This document shows, piece after piece, positions 8,522 to 15,308 of a DNA stretch of 38,530 bases. Made by a program: the position numbers and the translations under genes. Within the stretch, counting starts at the first letter, position 1. Each line of letters opens with the position of its first letter. Location: assembly GCA_016867585.1 (NCBI GenBank), contig VGJF01000003.1, forward strand, positions 1 through 38,530, written 5' to 3'. The notes below the pieces were generated by a model. That model made no database searches, was not told the origin of the DNA, and saw only the letters and a list, made by a program, of their open reading frames with translations. Source of the DNA: Candidatus Aminicenantota bacterium (GTDB taxonomy: Bacteria > Acidobacteriota > Aminicenantia > Aminicenantales > UBA4085).

Positions 8522-9154
8522 ATGAAGGGCGATAAAACCCTCTGGACGGCCCGTGAGGCCGGCCTTCTCCGCAGGCTCAAGACGCCCGTTGAAATCCAGG
8601 AATACTTGAACTCGCTGGCCTATGATGCCGCCCCCGGTACGGCTTCCCCCCGACGGGTCCTTCGGAAGAAAAGGGCGAACTGCTTCGAGGGGGCGCTTTT
8701 GGCCGCGGCGGCCCTGCGCGTCCACGGCCGGCCGCCGCTTCTCGTCGACATGCGTTCCCGGAACGACGACGACCACGTCCTGGCCGTATTCCGCCGAAAC
8801 GGGGCTTGGGGCTGCGTGGCCAAATCGAACTTCACCGTCCTCGGCTTCCGCGAGCCTGTTTACCGGACGATCCGGGAGCTGATGGCCTCGTTTTTCGACG
8901 TCTTTTTCAACACGATCGGGGAGAAGACCCTCCGTCATTATTCCGTCCCTTTCGACCTCCGCCGGTTCGACGACCGCGGCTGGATGACGACCGAAGACGA
9001 CGTCAGCTGGATCGGCGACGCCCTCGACCGGGCGCGTCATTATCCCTTCTTGACCCGCGCCCAGGTCCGGAGCCTCGCGACGGCCGACCCCGCCCTCGTC
9101 AAGGCCGGCCTCCTCGGAGCCGATGGCGCGGGGCTTTACAAACCCGGCCGTTAG
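8522..9154 (+). CDS. Transglutaminase-like cytoplasmic protein, uncharacterised
   Basis: 210 residues, no signal peptide, beginning 3 bp after the GH172 stop. A papain/transglutaminase-like nucleophile segment RANCFEGALLAAAAL (Cys54) is followed by DDDHVLAVF (His85) and a GCVAKSN strand, matching the Cys-His order of the transglutaminase-like superfamily. The late acidic partner is not obvious. Such proteins are often peptidases or have lost activity; the function here is unknown. It ends in a 3-bp convergent overlap (TTAG) with the decarboxylase gene. Confidence 0.7.
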   Translation: MKGDKTLWTAREAGLLRRLKTPVEIQEYLNSLAYDAAPGTASPRRVLRKKRANCFEGALLAAAALRVHGRPPLLVDMRSRNDDDHVLAVFRRNGAWGCVAKSNFTVLGFREPVYRTIRELMASFFDVFFNTIGEKTLRHYSVPFDLRRFDDRGWMTTEDDVSWIGDALDRARHYPFLTRAQVRSLATADPALVKAGLLGADGAGLYKPGR

Positions 9155-10566
9155 GCGCCGGCGATTTCCCCGGCGGCCGACCGGATGACGTCCCAGGCCG
9201 TCCGGACATGCCGCTCCTCGGTCGTCCTCTGGCCGATGACCATCCGGAGAGTGAATTTTCCCCCAAGGACGGTATGGGTCAGGAAGACTTTGCCCGAGGC
9301 GTTGATCCGCTCCAGGAGGGCCGCGTTGGCGGCGTTGAGCGCCTCCTCGTTTCGCCGGCCGTCGTTCCAGCGGAAGCAGACCAGCCCGAAAGGCACGGGG
9401 GCGAGGAGTTCGAAATCCGGGGCCGCCTCGACCCAGCCCTTGAACAGCCGGGCCAGCCTCTGATGCTCCCGGACGAGGGCCCGCAGCCCTTCGACGCCGT
9501 AGGCGCGGATGACGAACCAGAGCTTCAGGGCCCGGAACCGGCGGCCGAGCTGGATCCCCCAATCGCGGTAGTTCTTGACGAACGGGTCGGCGCCGGTCTT
9601 CAGGTATTCGGGACGGATCTCGAAGGATCGGACCAGGGCGCCCGGGTCCTTGACGAAGTAGGCCGAGCAGTCGAAATTCGTCAGCATCCACTTGTGGGGA
9701 TTGAAGACGAACGAGTCCGCGAACTCGGCCCCGTCGAGGATCGAACGGTTTTCGGGGCAGAGGGCCGCCGTCCCGGCGTAAGCCGCGTCGACGTGGAGCC
9801 AGAGGCCGCGGCCGGAGGCGATCTCCCCGACGGCCCGGAGAGGGTCCACGGCCGAGGACGAAGTCGTTCCCAGCGTGGCCACGACGCAGGCGGGCTGAAA
9901 GCCAGCAGCGATATCGGCCGCGACCGCCGCCTCGATCTCGGCCGGGATGATGGCGAAGTCCGCGTCGGTCTTGATGAGGCGCAGGTTCTCCCGCCCGTAG
10001 CCGGCGATTTTGACGCCCTTCTCGATGCTGGAATGGGCCTCGGCCGAAGCGTAGACCACGAGCGGACGCCGGAGGCCGCGCTCATTGGATTCGAAACCCG
10101 TCGCCCTTTCGCGGGCCGAAATAAGGGCGCAAAGGGTGGCCGTCGAGGCCGTGTCCTGGATCGTCCCGCCGAATCCGGCGGGCAGGCCGAGCATCCGCCG
10201 CAGCCACTCGAGAACCAGGTCCTCGAGCTCGGCCGCGGCCGGAGATGTCCGCCAGATCATGGCCTGGGTCCCGAGGCCGGCGGTCAGCATCTCGGCCAAA
10301 ATGGAGGCGGGACTGTTGTTGGCCGGAAAATAGGCGTGCCAGCCGGGGTGCTGCCAGTGAGCGATCCCGGGCAGGATGATCTCCCGAAAATCGGCGAAGA
10401 TGCGGTCCATCGGCTCGGCCGTCTCGGGCGGATCTTCCGGAAGCCGGCTTCTGACTTCGCCCGGCTTGAGGGGGGATAGAACGGGAAAGCGTTCGATGTC
10501 CCGCAGATAGTCGGCGATCCAATCGACGAACTCGTGTCCGTAGCGGCGAAATGTCTCGATGTCCAA
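9151..10566 (-). CDS. Aromatic-L-amino-acid decarboxylase-like, group II PLP enzyme
   Basis: 471 residues from TTG 10566. This start was chosen because GGGAG lies 7 nt upstream and because a strong promoter (TTGACC-N17-TAGAAT) overlaps the alternative ATG at 10596, which would lie upstream of the transcript. Family marks: HWQHPGWHAYFPANNSP near the N-terminus, His178 stacking on PLP (AEAHSS), Asp260 in HVDAAYAG and the Schiff-base Lys292 in NPHKWML. These are the DDC/TDC-type decarboxylases acting on tryptophan, tyrosine, DOPA or related substrates; some relatives are aldehyde synthases. The substrate cannot be fixed. Monocistronic. Confidence 0.88.
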   Translation of the reverse strand: MDIETFRRYGHEFVDWIADYLRDIERFPVLSPLKPGEVRSRLPEDPPETAEPMDRIFADFREIILPGIAHWQHPGWHAYFPANNSPASILAEMLTAGLGTQAMIWRTSPAAAELEDLVLEWLRRMLGLPAGFGGTIQDTASTATLCALISARERATGFESNERGLRRPLVVYASAEAHSSIEKGVKIAGYGRENLRLIKTDADFAIIPAEIEAAVAADIAAGFQPACVVATLGTTSSSAVDPLRAVGEIASGRGLWLHVDAAYAGTAALCPENRSILDGAEFADSFVFNPHKWMLTNFDCSAYFVKDPGALVRSFEIRPEYLKTGADPFVKNYRDWGIQLGRRFRALKLWFVIRAYGVEGLRALVREHQRLARLFKGWVEAAPDFELLAPVPFGLVCFRWNDGRRNEEALNAANAALLERINASGKVFLTHTVLGGKFTLRMVIGQRTTEERHVRTAWDVIRSAAGEIAGA

Positions 10567-10594
10567 GGCTTTTCTCCCGTTTGAAGGTCCTTTC

Positions 10595-10623
10595 ATTCTA
10601 GTCCAAGGGTTGTTTCCGGTCAA
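10595..10623 (-). promoter_or_regulatory. Promoter of the decarboxylase gene
   Basis: Minus-strand TTGACC (10623-10618), 17-bp spacer, TAGAAT (10600-10595), both 5/6 matches. Predicted transcription start is near 10588, giving a ~20-nt leader that contains GGGAG. It decides between the TTG and ATG starts. Confidence 0.7.
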
Positions 10624-10751
10624 AAGTCGCTTTCTCGGGGCCGGATTTCGTCTTTTCGGACGGAAAACACGCCCAAACAGGCCTTGGTTGCGGGCCATGC
10701 CAGGCTCTTCGGCCGCGGCCGAAGAATTTTTCAAAAAAATGAAAAAAAATG

Positions 10752-10781
10752 TTGCCGAATTCTTTCCTTTCATGATATAAT
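10752..10781 (+). promoter_or_regulatory. Promoter of a candidate structured RNA
   Basis: TTGCCG (10752-10757), 18-bp spacer, TATAAT (10776-10781), within the AT-richest stretch of the window. No ORF follows before the intrinsic terminator at 11005-11046. Confidence 0.5.
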
Positions 10782-10787
10782 AAAAAA

Positions 10788-11046
10788 AGTGGTTGGGGGG
10801 CCAGCAAATAAGTTATTGAAAATAAATCACTTGTATTTTATTGCGTAATCCTTCCCCCAACGGACGCCTTTTGGCGGCGCATGCAACTCTTTTCCCCGGC
10901 CGGACGTATATAGAGATGAAATGAGAAACAGAGAAGCCGCCTCTCCTCCTCCTTCTTGGGAGTTCTCCATACATCTCCTTTTCATTTAATTCCCTTCCCT
11001 TCTCGAGCGGCCTTCCCGGATGAGCCGGGGAGGCCGTTCGTTTTTT
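10788..11046 (+). ncRNA. Candidate structured non-coding RNA, about 260 nt
   Basis: A promoter and an intrinsic terminator bracket a stretch with no credible ORF. Four stems can be drawn by hand. Stem 1 is GTTGGGGG (10792-10799) with CCCCCAAC (10854-10861), enclosing an AU-rich arm. A tight hairpin CGCC-TTTT-GGCG follows at 10865-10876. A long rod pairs GAGATG + GAGAA (10913-10927) with TTCTC + CATCTC (10963-10977) around symmetric 4-nt internal loops, with GAGAAG/CTTCTT inside. Last comes the terminator stem. I do not recognise a known class; a 6S-like rod, or an untranslated leader, are alternatives. Family unknown. Confidence 0.4.
11005..11046 (+). terminator. Intrinsic terminator
   Basis: A 15-bp stem (GAGCGGCCTTCCCGG, 11005-11019, against 11025-11039 with two G-U pairs) and a 5-nt loop ATGAG, followed by CG and a run of six T (11041-11046). 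Strong plus-strand rho-independent terminator with no protein gene upstream, so it probably ends the candidate RNA and insulates the riboswitch promoter. Confidence 0.8.
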
Positions 11047-11101
11047 AGCGGCCGACGACGGCCCTGACCCTCAACGCTTTTATGTTTTCCCCCAAACGCC
11101 C

Positions 11102-11178
11102 ATGGCGCGGCCGCATCCTCCGGAGCGTAGCGGGACCCTCGTCAGGGTGGCGGAGCGAGGGGGAGGCGGCCGCGCCAT
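11102..11178. repeat. 77-bp palindromic element with 13-bp terminal inverted repeats
   Basis: ATGGCGCGGCCGC (11102-11114) is perfectly repeated inverted at 11166-11178. Inside are more partial pairing (TCCTCC against GGGGGA), a hairpin ACCCT-CGTC-AGGGT (11135-11148) and a direct repeat CGGAGCG (11121 and 11151). It lies between a terminator and a promoter and codes for nothing plausible. It resembles REP/MITE-like palindromic elements; no second copy was noticed in the window. Confidence 0.6.
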
Positions 11179-11192
11179 CGATATTTCGGGCC

Positions 11193-11211
11193 TAATACGC
11201 AAAGTGTATTA
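11193..11211. promoter_or_regulatory. Small palindrome, possible regulator site
   Basis: TAATAC-N7-GTATTA centred at 11202, about 64 bp upstream of the predicted start of the receptor transcript. The spacing is where an activator dimer could bind; it could instead be a hairpin with no role. Confidence 0.35.
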
Positions 11212-11230
11212 CGGTCAGGCGACGGCCGTA

Positions 11231-11259
11231 TTGACAGGGACGGCCGACTCCGGCAAAAT
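11231..11259 (+). promoter_or_regulatory. Promoter of the cobalamin riboswitch/receptor transcript
   Basis: Perfect TTGACA (11231-11236), 17-bp spacer, CAAAAT (11254-11259, 4/6). The predicted start near 11266 fits the 5' end of the riboswitch. Confidence 0.55.
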
Positions 11260-11261
11260 AG

Positions 11262-11422
11262 CTTCTCTCGCGGGATCGGCCGGAGGGAAGTCCGTTTGAA
11301 ACGGACGCAGCCCCCGCTACTGTGATCGGGGACGATTCCCGGATGACGCCACGGCCCTCGAAACGAGGGCGGGAAGGCCCGGGAGGAGGACGATCCGAGA
11401 GCCAGGAAACCGCCGCCAGACC
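11262..11422 (+). promoter_or_regulatory. Cobalamin riboswitch
   Basis: The conserved cobalamin aptamer core is clear: GGGAAGTCCG...TGAAACGGAC, then GCAGCCCCCGCTACTGTGA (the canonical GC.GCCCGCCACTGT block, 11309-11327), then ATGACGCCAC, GGGAAGGC, and the B12 box AGCCAGGAAACCGCC (11400-11414). It is followed by a 5-bp hairpin ACCCG-TCTT-CGGGT (11430-11443) and the ribosome-binding site GAGGAGG (11448-11454) of a BtuB-like receptor, the standard target. With no T-run between aptamer and gene, control is probably translational. Boundaries are approximate. Confidence 0.95.
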
Positions 11423-11458
11423 CCAGGGAACCCGTCTTCGGGTGGAAGAGGAGGTTTC

Positions 11459-13390
11459 ATGACCATTGCCGCCCTGCTAATCGCCTTCGGCCCGTTCCTC
11501 CAGTCGCCGGCGGAGGAGGCGAACCGAAAACAATCCCCGATCCGGCACGATGTCGTGATCACCGCGACGCGGATCGAAACGCCCGTCCGAGAGGTCGCCG
11601 CCGCGGTGACGCTGCTCACCCGGACCGACCTCGACCGGGCCCTCAGGACGAGCGTCTTCGACGCTTTGGAGAACGCCCCCGGCTTGACCCTTCTCAGGAA
11701 CGGCGGCCCGGGGGGAGTCTCCTCGGTTTTCATCCGGGGGATGAATTCGGAGCACGTCCTGGTGACCCTCGACGGCCTCCCTCTGAACGATCCGGTCAAT
11801 CCGTCCCGCTCGTTCGACTTCGCCCATCTCAGCCTCGCCGGGGTGGACCGGATCGAGGTCCTCCGCGGGCCTCAAAGCCCGCTCTACGGATCGGACGCCG
11901 TGGGCGGGGCGGTCAACATCCTGACCGCCCGCGGAGGCGGAAAACCCCGCCTGACGATGAGCGCCGCCGGCGGTTCCTACCGGACCTTCGACGGAAGCCT
12001 CGACGTCCAAGGCTCGGCCGGGGTCGTCCGATACGCCTTCGGACTGTCCGGCTCGGCGACTAGGGGGATTTCGGCGGCCGGCGCCTCCTATCCGGGAAAC
12101 GCGGAGAGCGACGGCGGCCGCGGCACGACCTTGACCGGACGCCTGGGGGCGACGCTCAAGAAGGGCGCCGAATTCGACCTTATCATCCGGGGGGTCTCGG
12201 CCAGGACCGACCTCGACAATTTCGGCGGCCCCTTCGGCGATGACCTGAACCATGTCCAGAAGCTCGCCGCCGGGCTCGTCCGGCTCCAGGCAAGATTCCT
12301 CCAAGCCGGCGGACGCTTGGAGCAGAAAATCGGCCTCTCGGCATTTAGGTCCGAGCGGACCTATGACAATCCCGCCGACCCCGACCACCCCGGGGAATCC
12401 GAAGGGGGGTCGTTTCAAGGCTCGCGGCTCCGCTTCGACTGGCAGAACAACCTCTTCCTCCACGCCGCCCAGACCCTGACCTTCGGCTTCGAGGCCGAAA
12501 AAGAGGCCGGCCGATCGGAATACCGCTACGAATCGGCCTGGGGCCCGGGCGAGAGCCTTTTCCCGGGCCGCGCCGCCGGCCGGACCGGCTTCTACCTCCA
12601 GGACCAGGTCCGGATCAAGGGACGCTTCTTCGCCGCCGTCGGCCTTCGTCTCGACCGCCACGAACGGTCGGGACTGGCTTTGACCTACCGTCTCGCCCCG
12701 GCTTACCTCATCGAGCGGACGGGGACAAAGCTCCGGGCGACGCTCGGGACGGCCTTCAAGGCCCCTTCGCTCTATCAGCTCTACGCCCCGGCGACCTCCT
12801 GGGGTCCGGTCGGCCACCCCGGCTTGAAAGCGGAGCGAAGCTTGGGGTGGGAGGCCGGGTTCGAGCAATCCCTCTGGGCCGGCCGCGTCGAGTTCGGCCT
12901 CGTCTATTTCCGAAACGACCTCGAAAACCTGATCGATTTCGATTTCGGCCAAGGGTACGTCAACGTCGGAAGGGCCCGGACGCGCGGCCTCGAAGCCTCG
13001 CTCGAGGCAAGGCCGGCCGACGGCCTGGAGGGGCGCCTGTCCTATGCCCAGCTCGAGGCCTGCGACGCGGAATCGAATACCCCCCTCCCGCGAAGGCCCA
13101 AGGATCGCTTCACGGCCGGCCTCCGGTGGGCGGCTGCCGACCGTTTCGAGGCCGGATTTTCCGCCGCCTACACGGGTCCGCGCCCCGACCGCGACTACGG
13201 CGCTTGGCCCGCCCGACCGGTGACCTTGGCCGGGTTCTGGCTTCTGGGGGCCGACGCCTCTTTCGCGGCCGGCGGGGGGACGCGCCTGTTCCTCCGGTTG
13301 GACAATATTCTCGGGGTCCGTTATGAAACAATCTTCGGATACGGCTCCCCCGGGCGCGTCGTCTACGGGGGGGTTCGCCTCAACCTCTGA
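11459..13390 (+). CDS. btuB: TonB-dependent outer-membrane receptor, BtuB-like (cobalamin uptake)
   Basis: 643 residues. It has a short signal peptide (MTIAALLIAFGPFLQS), then a TonB-box-like DVVITATR, a plug domain (~35-150: FDALENAPGLTLLRNGG, VLVTLDGLPLND, IEVLRGPQSPLYGSDAVGGAVNI) and a 22-strand-type beta-barrel ending in VYGGVRLNL with the C-terminal aromatic/hydrophobic strand. The length and TATR box match BtuB, and the cobalamin riboswitch directly upstream supports corrinoid import energised by TonB-ExbBD. No periplasmic or inner-membrane B12 transporter genes (btuF, btuC, btuD) follow. GAGGAGG ends 4 nt before the ATG. Confidence 0.9.
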   Translation: MTIAALLIAFGPFLQSPAEEANRKQSPIRHDVVITATRIETPVREVAAAVTLLTRTDLDRALRTSVFDALENAPGLTLLRNGGPGGVSSVFIRGMNSEHVLVTLDGLPLNDPVNPSRSFDFAHLSLAGVDRIEVLRGPQSPLYGSDAVGGAVNILTARGGGKPRLTMSAAGGSYRTFDGSLDVQGSAGVVRYAFGLSGSATRGISAAGASYPGNAESDGGRGTTLTGRLGATLKKGAEFDLIIRGVSARTDLDNFGGPFGDDLNHVQKLAAGLVRLQARFLQAGGRLEQKIGLSAFRSERTYDNPADPDHPGESEGGSFQGSRLRFDWQNNLFLHAAQTLTFGFEAEKEAGRSEYRYESAWGPGESLFPGRAAGRTGFYLQDQVRIKGRFFAAVGLRLDRHERSGLALTYRLAPAYLIERTGTKLRATLGTAFKAPSLYQLYAPATSWGPVGHPGLKAERSLGWEAGFEQSLWAGRVEFGLVYFRNDLENLIDFDFGQGYVNVGRARTRGLEASLEARPADGLEGRLSYAQLEACDAESNTPLPRRPKDRFTAGLRWAAADRFEAGFSAAYTGPRPDRDYGAWPARPVTLAGFWLLGADASFAAGGGTRLFLRLDNILGVRYETIFGYGSPGRVVYGGVRLNL

Positions 13391-13515
13391 CCGAAGGGCT
13401 GCCTTCACGCCGAGGCCTCACCGTCTCTACGGACGCCTGCCTCGGAGCGAACAGGGGGAGTCCTTGGAGCGCCCCGGCGTTCTCCCGCGGGAGCCGCGTC
13501 CGGGCCGTCTCCCCG
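13391..13515 (+). other. Receptor 3' region with stem-loops, no gene
   Basis: Between the receptor stop and the next promoter there is a nested stem, CCGAGGC (13410-13416) with GCCTCGG (13439-13445), enclosing CCGT-CTCT-ACGG (13421-13432). A 12-bp perfect palindrome CTCCCGCGGGAG follows. No T-tract follows, so if it ends transcription it is not a classical intrinsic terminator. No coding potential seen. Confidence 0.35.
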
Positions 13516-13544
13516 TTGCATCTCCTTTCCGTTCGTCATAAAGT
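13516..13544 (+). promoter_or_regulatory. Putative promoter of the M29 aminopeptidase gene
   Basis: TTGCAT (13516-13521), 17-bp spacer, TAAAGT (13539-13544). The matches are moderate (3/6 and 4/6), but the spacing and the position just before AAGGAGG (13551-13557) fit. Confidence 0.4.
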
Positions 13545-13562
13545 AGAGAAAAGGAGGCCTCC

Positions 13563-14711
13563 ATGACGAGTTTATCGGGCCGGGACTTGGCCAACCTCGT
13601 GAAATCGGTCTTCCCGCGCTTCCCCGAAGACCGGGTTCTCGCCGTCCTCGTCGACGTCCCCCGCTCTCCGGCCGACGACAACCGGGAATGGAAGGCCCGT
13701 CGGAGCCTGGCCTTCGAGTGGTCCTCCGCCCTCAAGAAAAACCGTGCGGATGTCCCCCTCGAGGACATCCGCCTGTACGCCTACCCCGACGTCGGCTCAA
13801 ACAACGCCGACCTCCCGGCCGAGGCCTTTCTCATCGACGGCCCCGTGCCCGCCGAGGCCTCAGCCCTGCTCGGGGCCGGCTTTCCCGTATTGTTCGCCCG
13901 CGTCTTCGACGAGGCCCAGCTTTTTCTCGCCCCAACGGAATATTCGACGACCGCCCCCCTCAAGGTCGCGGCCAAGAAGCATGGCTTCCGGGCGGCGACC
14001 ATGCCGGGATTCTCGATGGCCATGATCCCGGCCCTCCAGGTCGATTACGCCGAGGTCGCCCGCCGGGTCGAAGCGATACGGTCCCGCCTCGACGAGGCCG
14101 CCGAGGCCGTCGTCCGTTTTCTCCTCGACGGAGGTCTCGAGTACCGGGTCCGTTTCGACCTGAGGTTCCGTTCCGCCCACGCCAGCTCGGGCCGGTTTCC
14201 GGACCGAGGAACGGCGGGAAACCTGCCCAGCGGCGAAGCCTACATCGTCCCTTACGAGGGCGAACGTGGCGAGCCGAGCCGGACCGAGGGCGTCCTGCCG
14301 GTCGAGGCCGGAGGCGAGGTCGTCCTCTTCCAAATCTCTGCCAACAAGGCCGTCCAGGTCTACGGGGAGGGGAAAGCGGCCGCGGCCGAGCGCGAGCGCC
14401 TCGCCCGGGAGCCGGCTTACGGAAACATGGCCGAACTCGGCTTCGGCGTCCTGGCCGATTTCGGCCTGGCTCCGGCCGGGGAGATCCTCCTCGACGAAAA
14501 ACTCGGCCTTCATGTCGCCTTCGGCCGGAGCGAGCACTTCGGCGGCGCGGTCGGCCCGAAAGATTTTTCCTCCCCGGCCGAGGTCGTCCATCTCGACCGG
14601 ATCTACATCCCCGCGGCTCAGCCGCGGATTTCCGTCCACTCGGTCGTCCTCTCTTATCCCGACGGCCGACGCGAAGAGGTCATGGACAACGGGGCCTACA
14701 CGATTTTTTGA
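13563..14711 (+). CDS. M29-family (thermophilic) metallo-aminopeptidase
   Basis: 382 residues, cytoplasmic, with AAGGAGG 5 nt before the ATG. All expected dimetal ligands of clan MQ/family M29 are visible in order: Glu225 (LPSGEA), Glu291 (MAELGFG), His317 (GLHVAFG), His343 and Asp345 (VVHLD). The Glu-Glu spacing of 66 residues equals that of the AmpS/aminopeptidase T prototypes, which remove N-terminal residues using Co or Zn. The N-terminal ~170 residues are the more divergent substrate-binding half. A single gene facing mntP across a 30-bp convergent gap. Confidence 0.85.
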   Translation: MTSLSGRDLANLVKSVFPRFPEDRVLAVLVDVPRSPADDNREWKARRSLAFEWSSALKKNRADVPLEDIRLYAYPDVGSNNADLPAEAFLIDGPVPAEASALLGAGFPVLFARVFDEAQLFLAPTEYSTTAPLKVAAKKHGFRAATMPGFSMAMIPALQVDYAEVARRVEAIRSRLDEAAEAVVRFLLDGGLEYRVRFDLRFRSAHASSGRFPDRGTAGNLPSGEAYIVPYEGERGEPSRTEGVLPVEAGGEVVLFQISANKAVQVYGEGKAAAAERERLAREPAYGNMAELGFGVLADFGLAPAGEILLDEKLGLHVAFGRSEHFGGAVGPKDFSSPAEVVHLDRIYIPAAQPRISVHSVVLSYPDGRREEVMDNGAYTIF

Positions 14712-14741
14712 CGGGAAGAATCGGCGGCGGCGGCTTGGGTT

Positions 14742-15308
14742 TCAGGAGAGGTGGTCGAGGAGGATTTTTGCGGCGATGACGATGAGGACCGCGGCTCCGG
14801 CGAGCTCTGCCCGCTTCCCCGCCCAGCGCCCCAGGGCGGGCCCGATTCTCGTCCCGGCCGCGGTCAGGAGAAAGCAGATGGCCCCGATGACGGCCGCGGG
14901 ATAGACGACGGAGACCCTCAGGGCGGCCAGGCTCAAGCCCACGGCCAGGGCGTCCAGGCTCGTCGCCAAGGACAAGATGAGGAGGCGGCCGCCGCGGGTC
15001 AAGTCGGGGCAGGCCGAGGCCCCGCCATCTCCCTTTCCCCGGAACGCCCCGACCGCCATCCGGCCGGCGACGAAGACGAGGAGTCCGGCCGCGACCCAAT
15101 GGTCGAAGCTCGCGATGGCCCGGCTCACCGTCCGGCCCGCCGTCCAGCCGAGGAGAGGCATGAGGAACTGGAACAGCCCGAAGCTTCCGGCCATGCGGAG
15201 CGTCTGAAGGGGCGTGCATCCCCGCATGGCCAGGCTCGCCCCGACCGATACGGCGAAGGCATCCATGGCCAGGGCCAAGGCCAGGGCCAGGACCATCCCG
15301 AAGCTCAT
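14742..15308 (-). CDS. mntP: Manganese efflux pump MntP
   Basis: 188 residues and about six membrane helices in two repeats, each with the conserved acidic motif: MDAFAVSVGASL in helix 1 and SLDALAVGLSLA in helix 4. This is the MntP (DUF204) family, which exports Mn2+ across the inner membrane. Its start overlaps the stop of the upstream amidohydrolase by ATGA, so it is the last gene of the DUF3311-symporter-M20 operon. No yybP-ykoY manganese riboswitch precedes it. A role supporting the metal-dependent amidohydrolase is conceivable but speculative. Confidence 0.9.
   Translation of the reverse strand: MSFGMVLALALALAMDAFAVSVGASLAMRGCTPLQTLRMAGSFGLFQFLMPLLGWTAGRTVSRAIASFDHWVAAGLLVFVAGRMAVGAFRGKGDGGASACPDLTRGGRLLILSLATSLDALAVGLSLAALRVSVVYPAAVIGAICFLLTAAGTRIGPALGRWAGKRAELAGAAVLIVIAAKILLDHLS

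Noticed and set aside
7451-9691. 746-codon open frame on the minus strand, opposite the GH172 gene and its neighbours
   Set aside because: Low-complexity Arg/Gly/Pro/Glu-rich translation with no family marks, antisense to well-supported genes; typical shadow frame of high-GC codon usage. The same applies to other long antisense frames at 931-2253, 11477-13408, 18983-20797, 21398-23662 and 30439-33456.
10567-10773. N-terminal extension of the decarboxylase to 540 residues
   Set aside because: Crosses its own promoter and an AT-rich non-coding stretch; the extra residues do not resemble the family.
10880-10912. Short ATG frame inside the candidate RNA
   Set aside because: Ten codons with no ribosome-binding site; not a credible peptide.
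11102-11299. 65-codon frame over the palindromic element and riboswitch promoter
   Set aside because: It starts in the inverted repeat, has no ribosome-binding site and runs into the riboswitch aptamer; composition follows the repeats.
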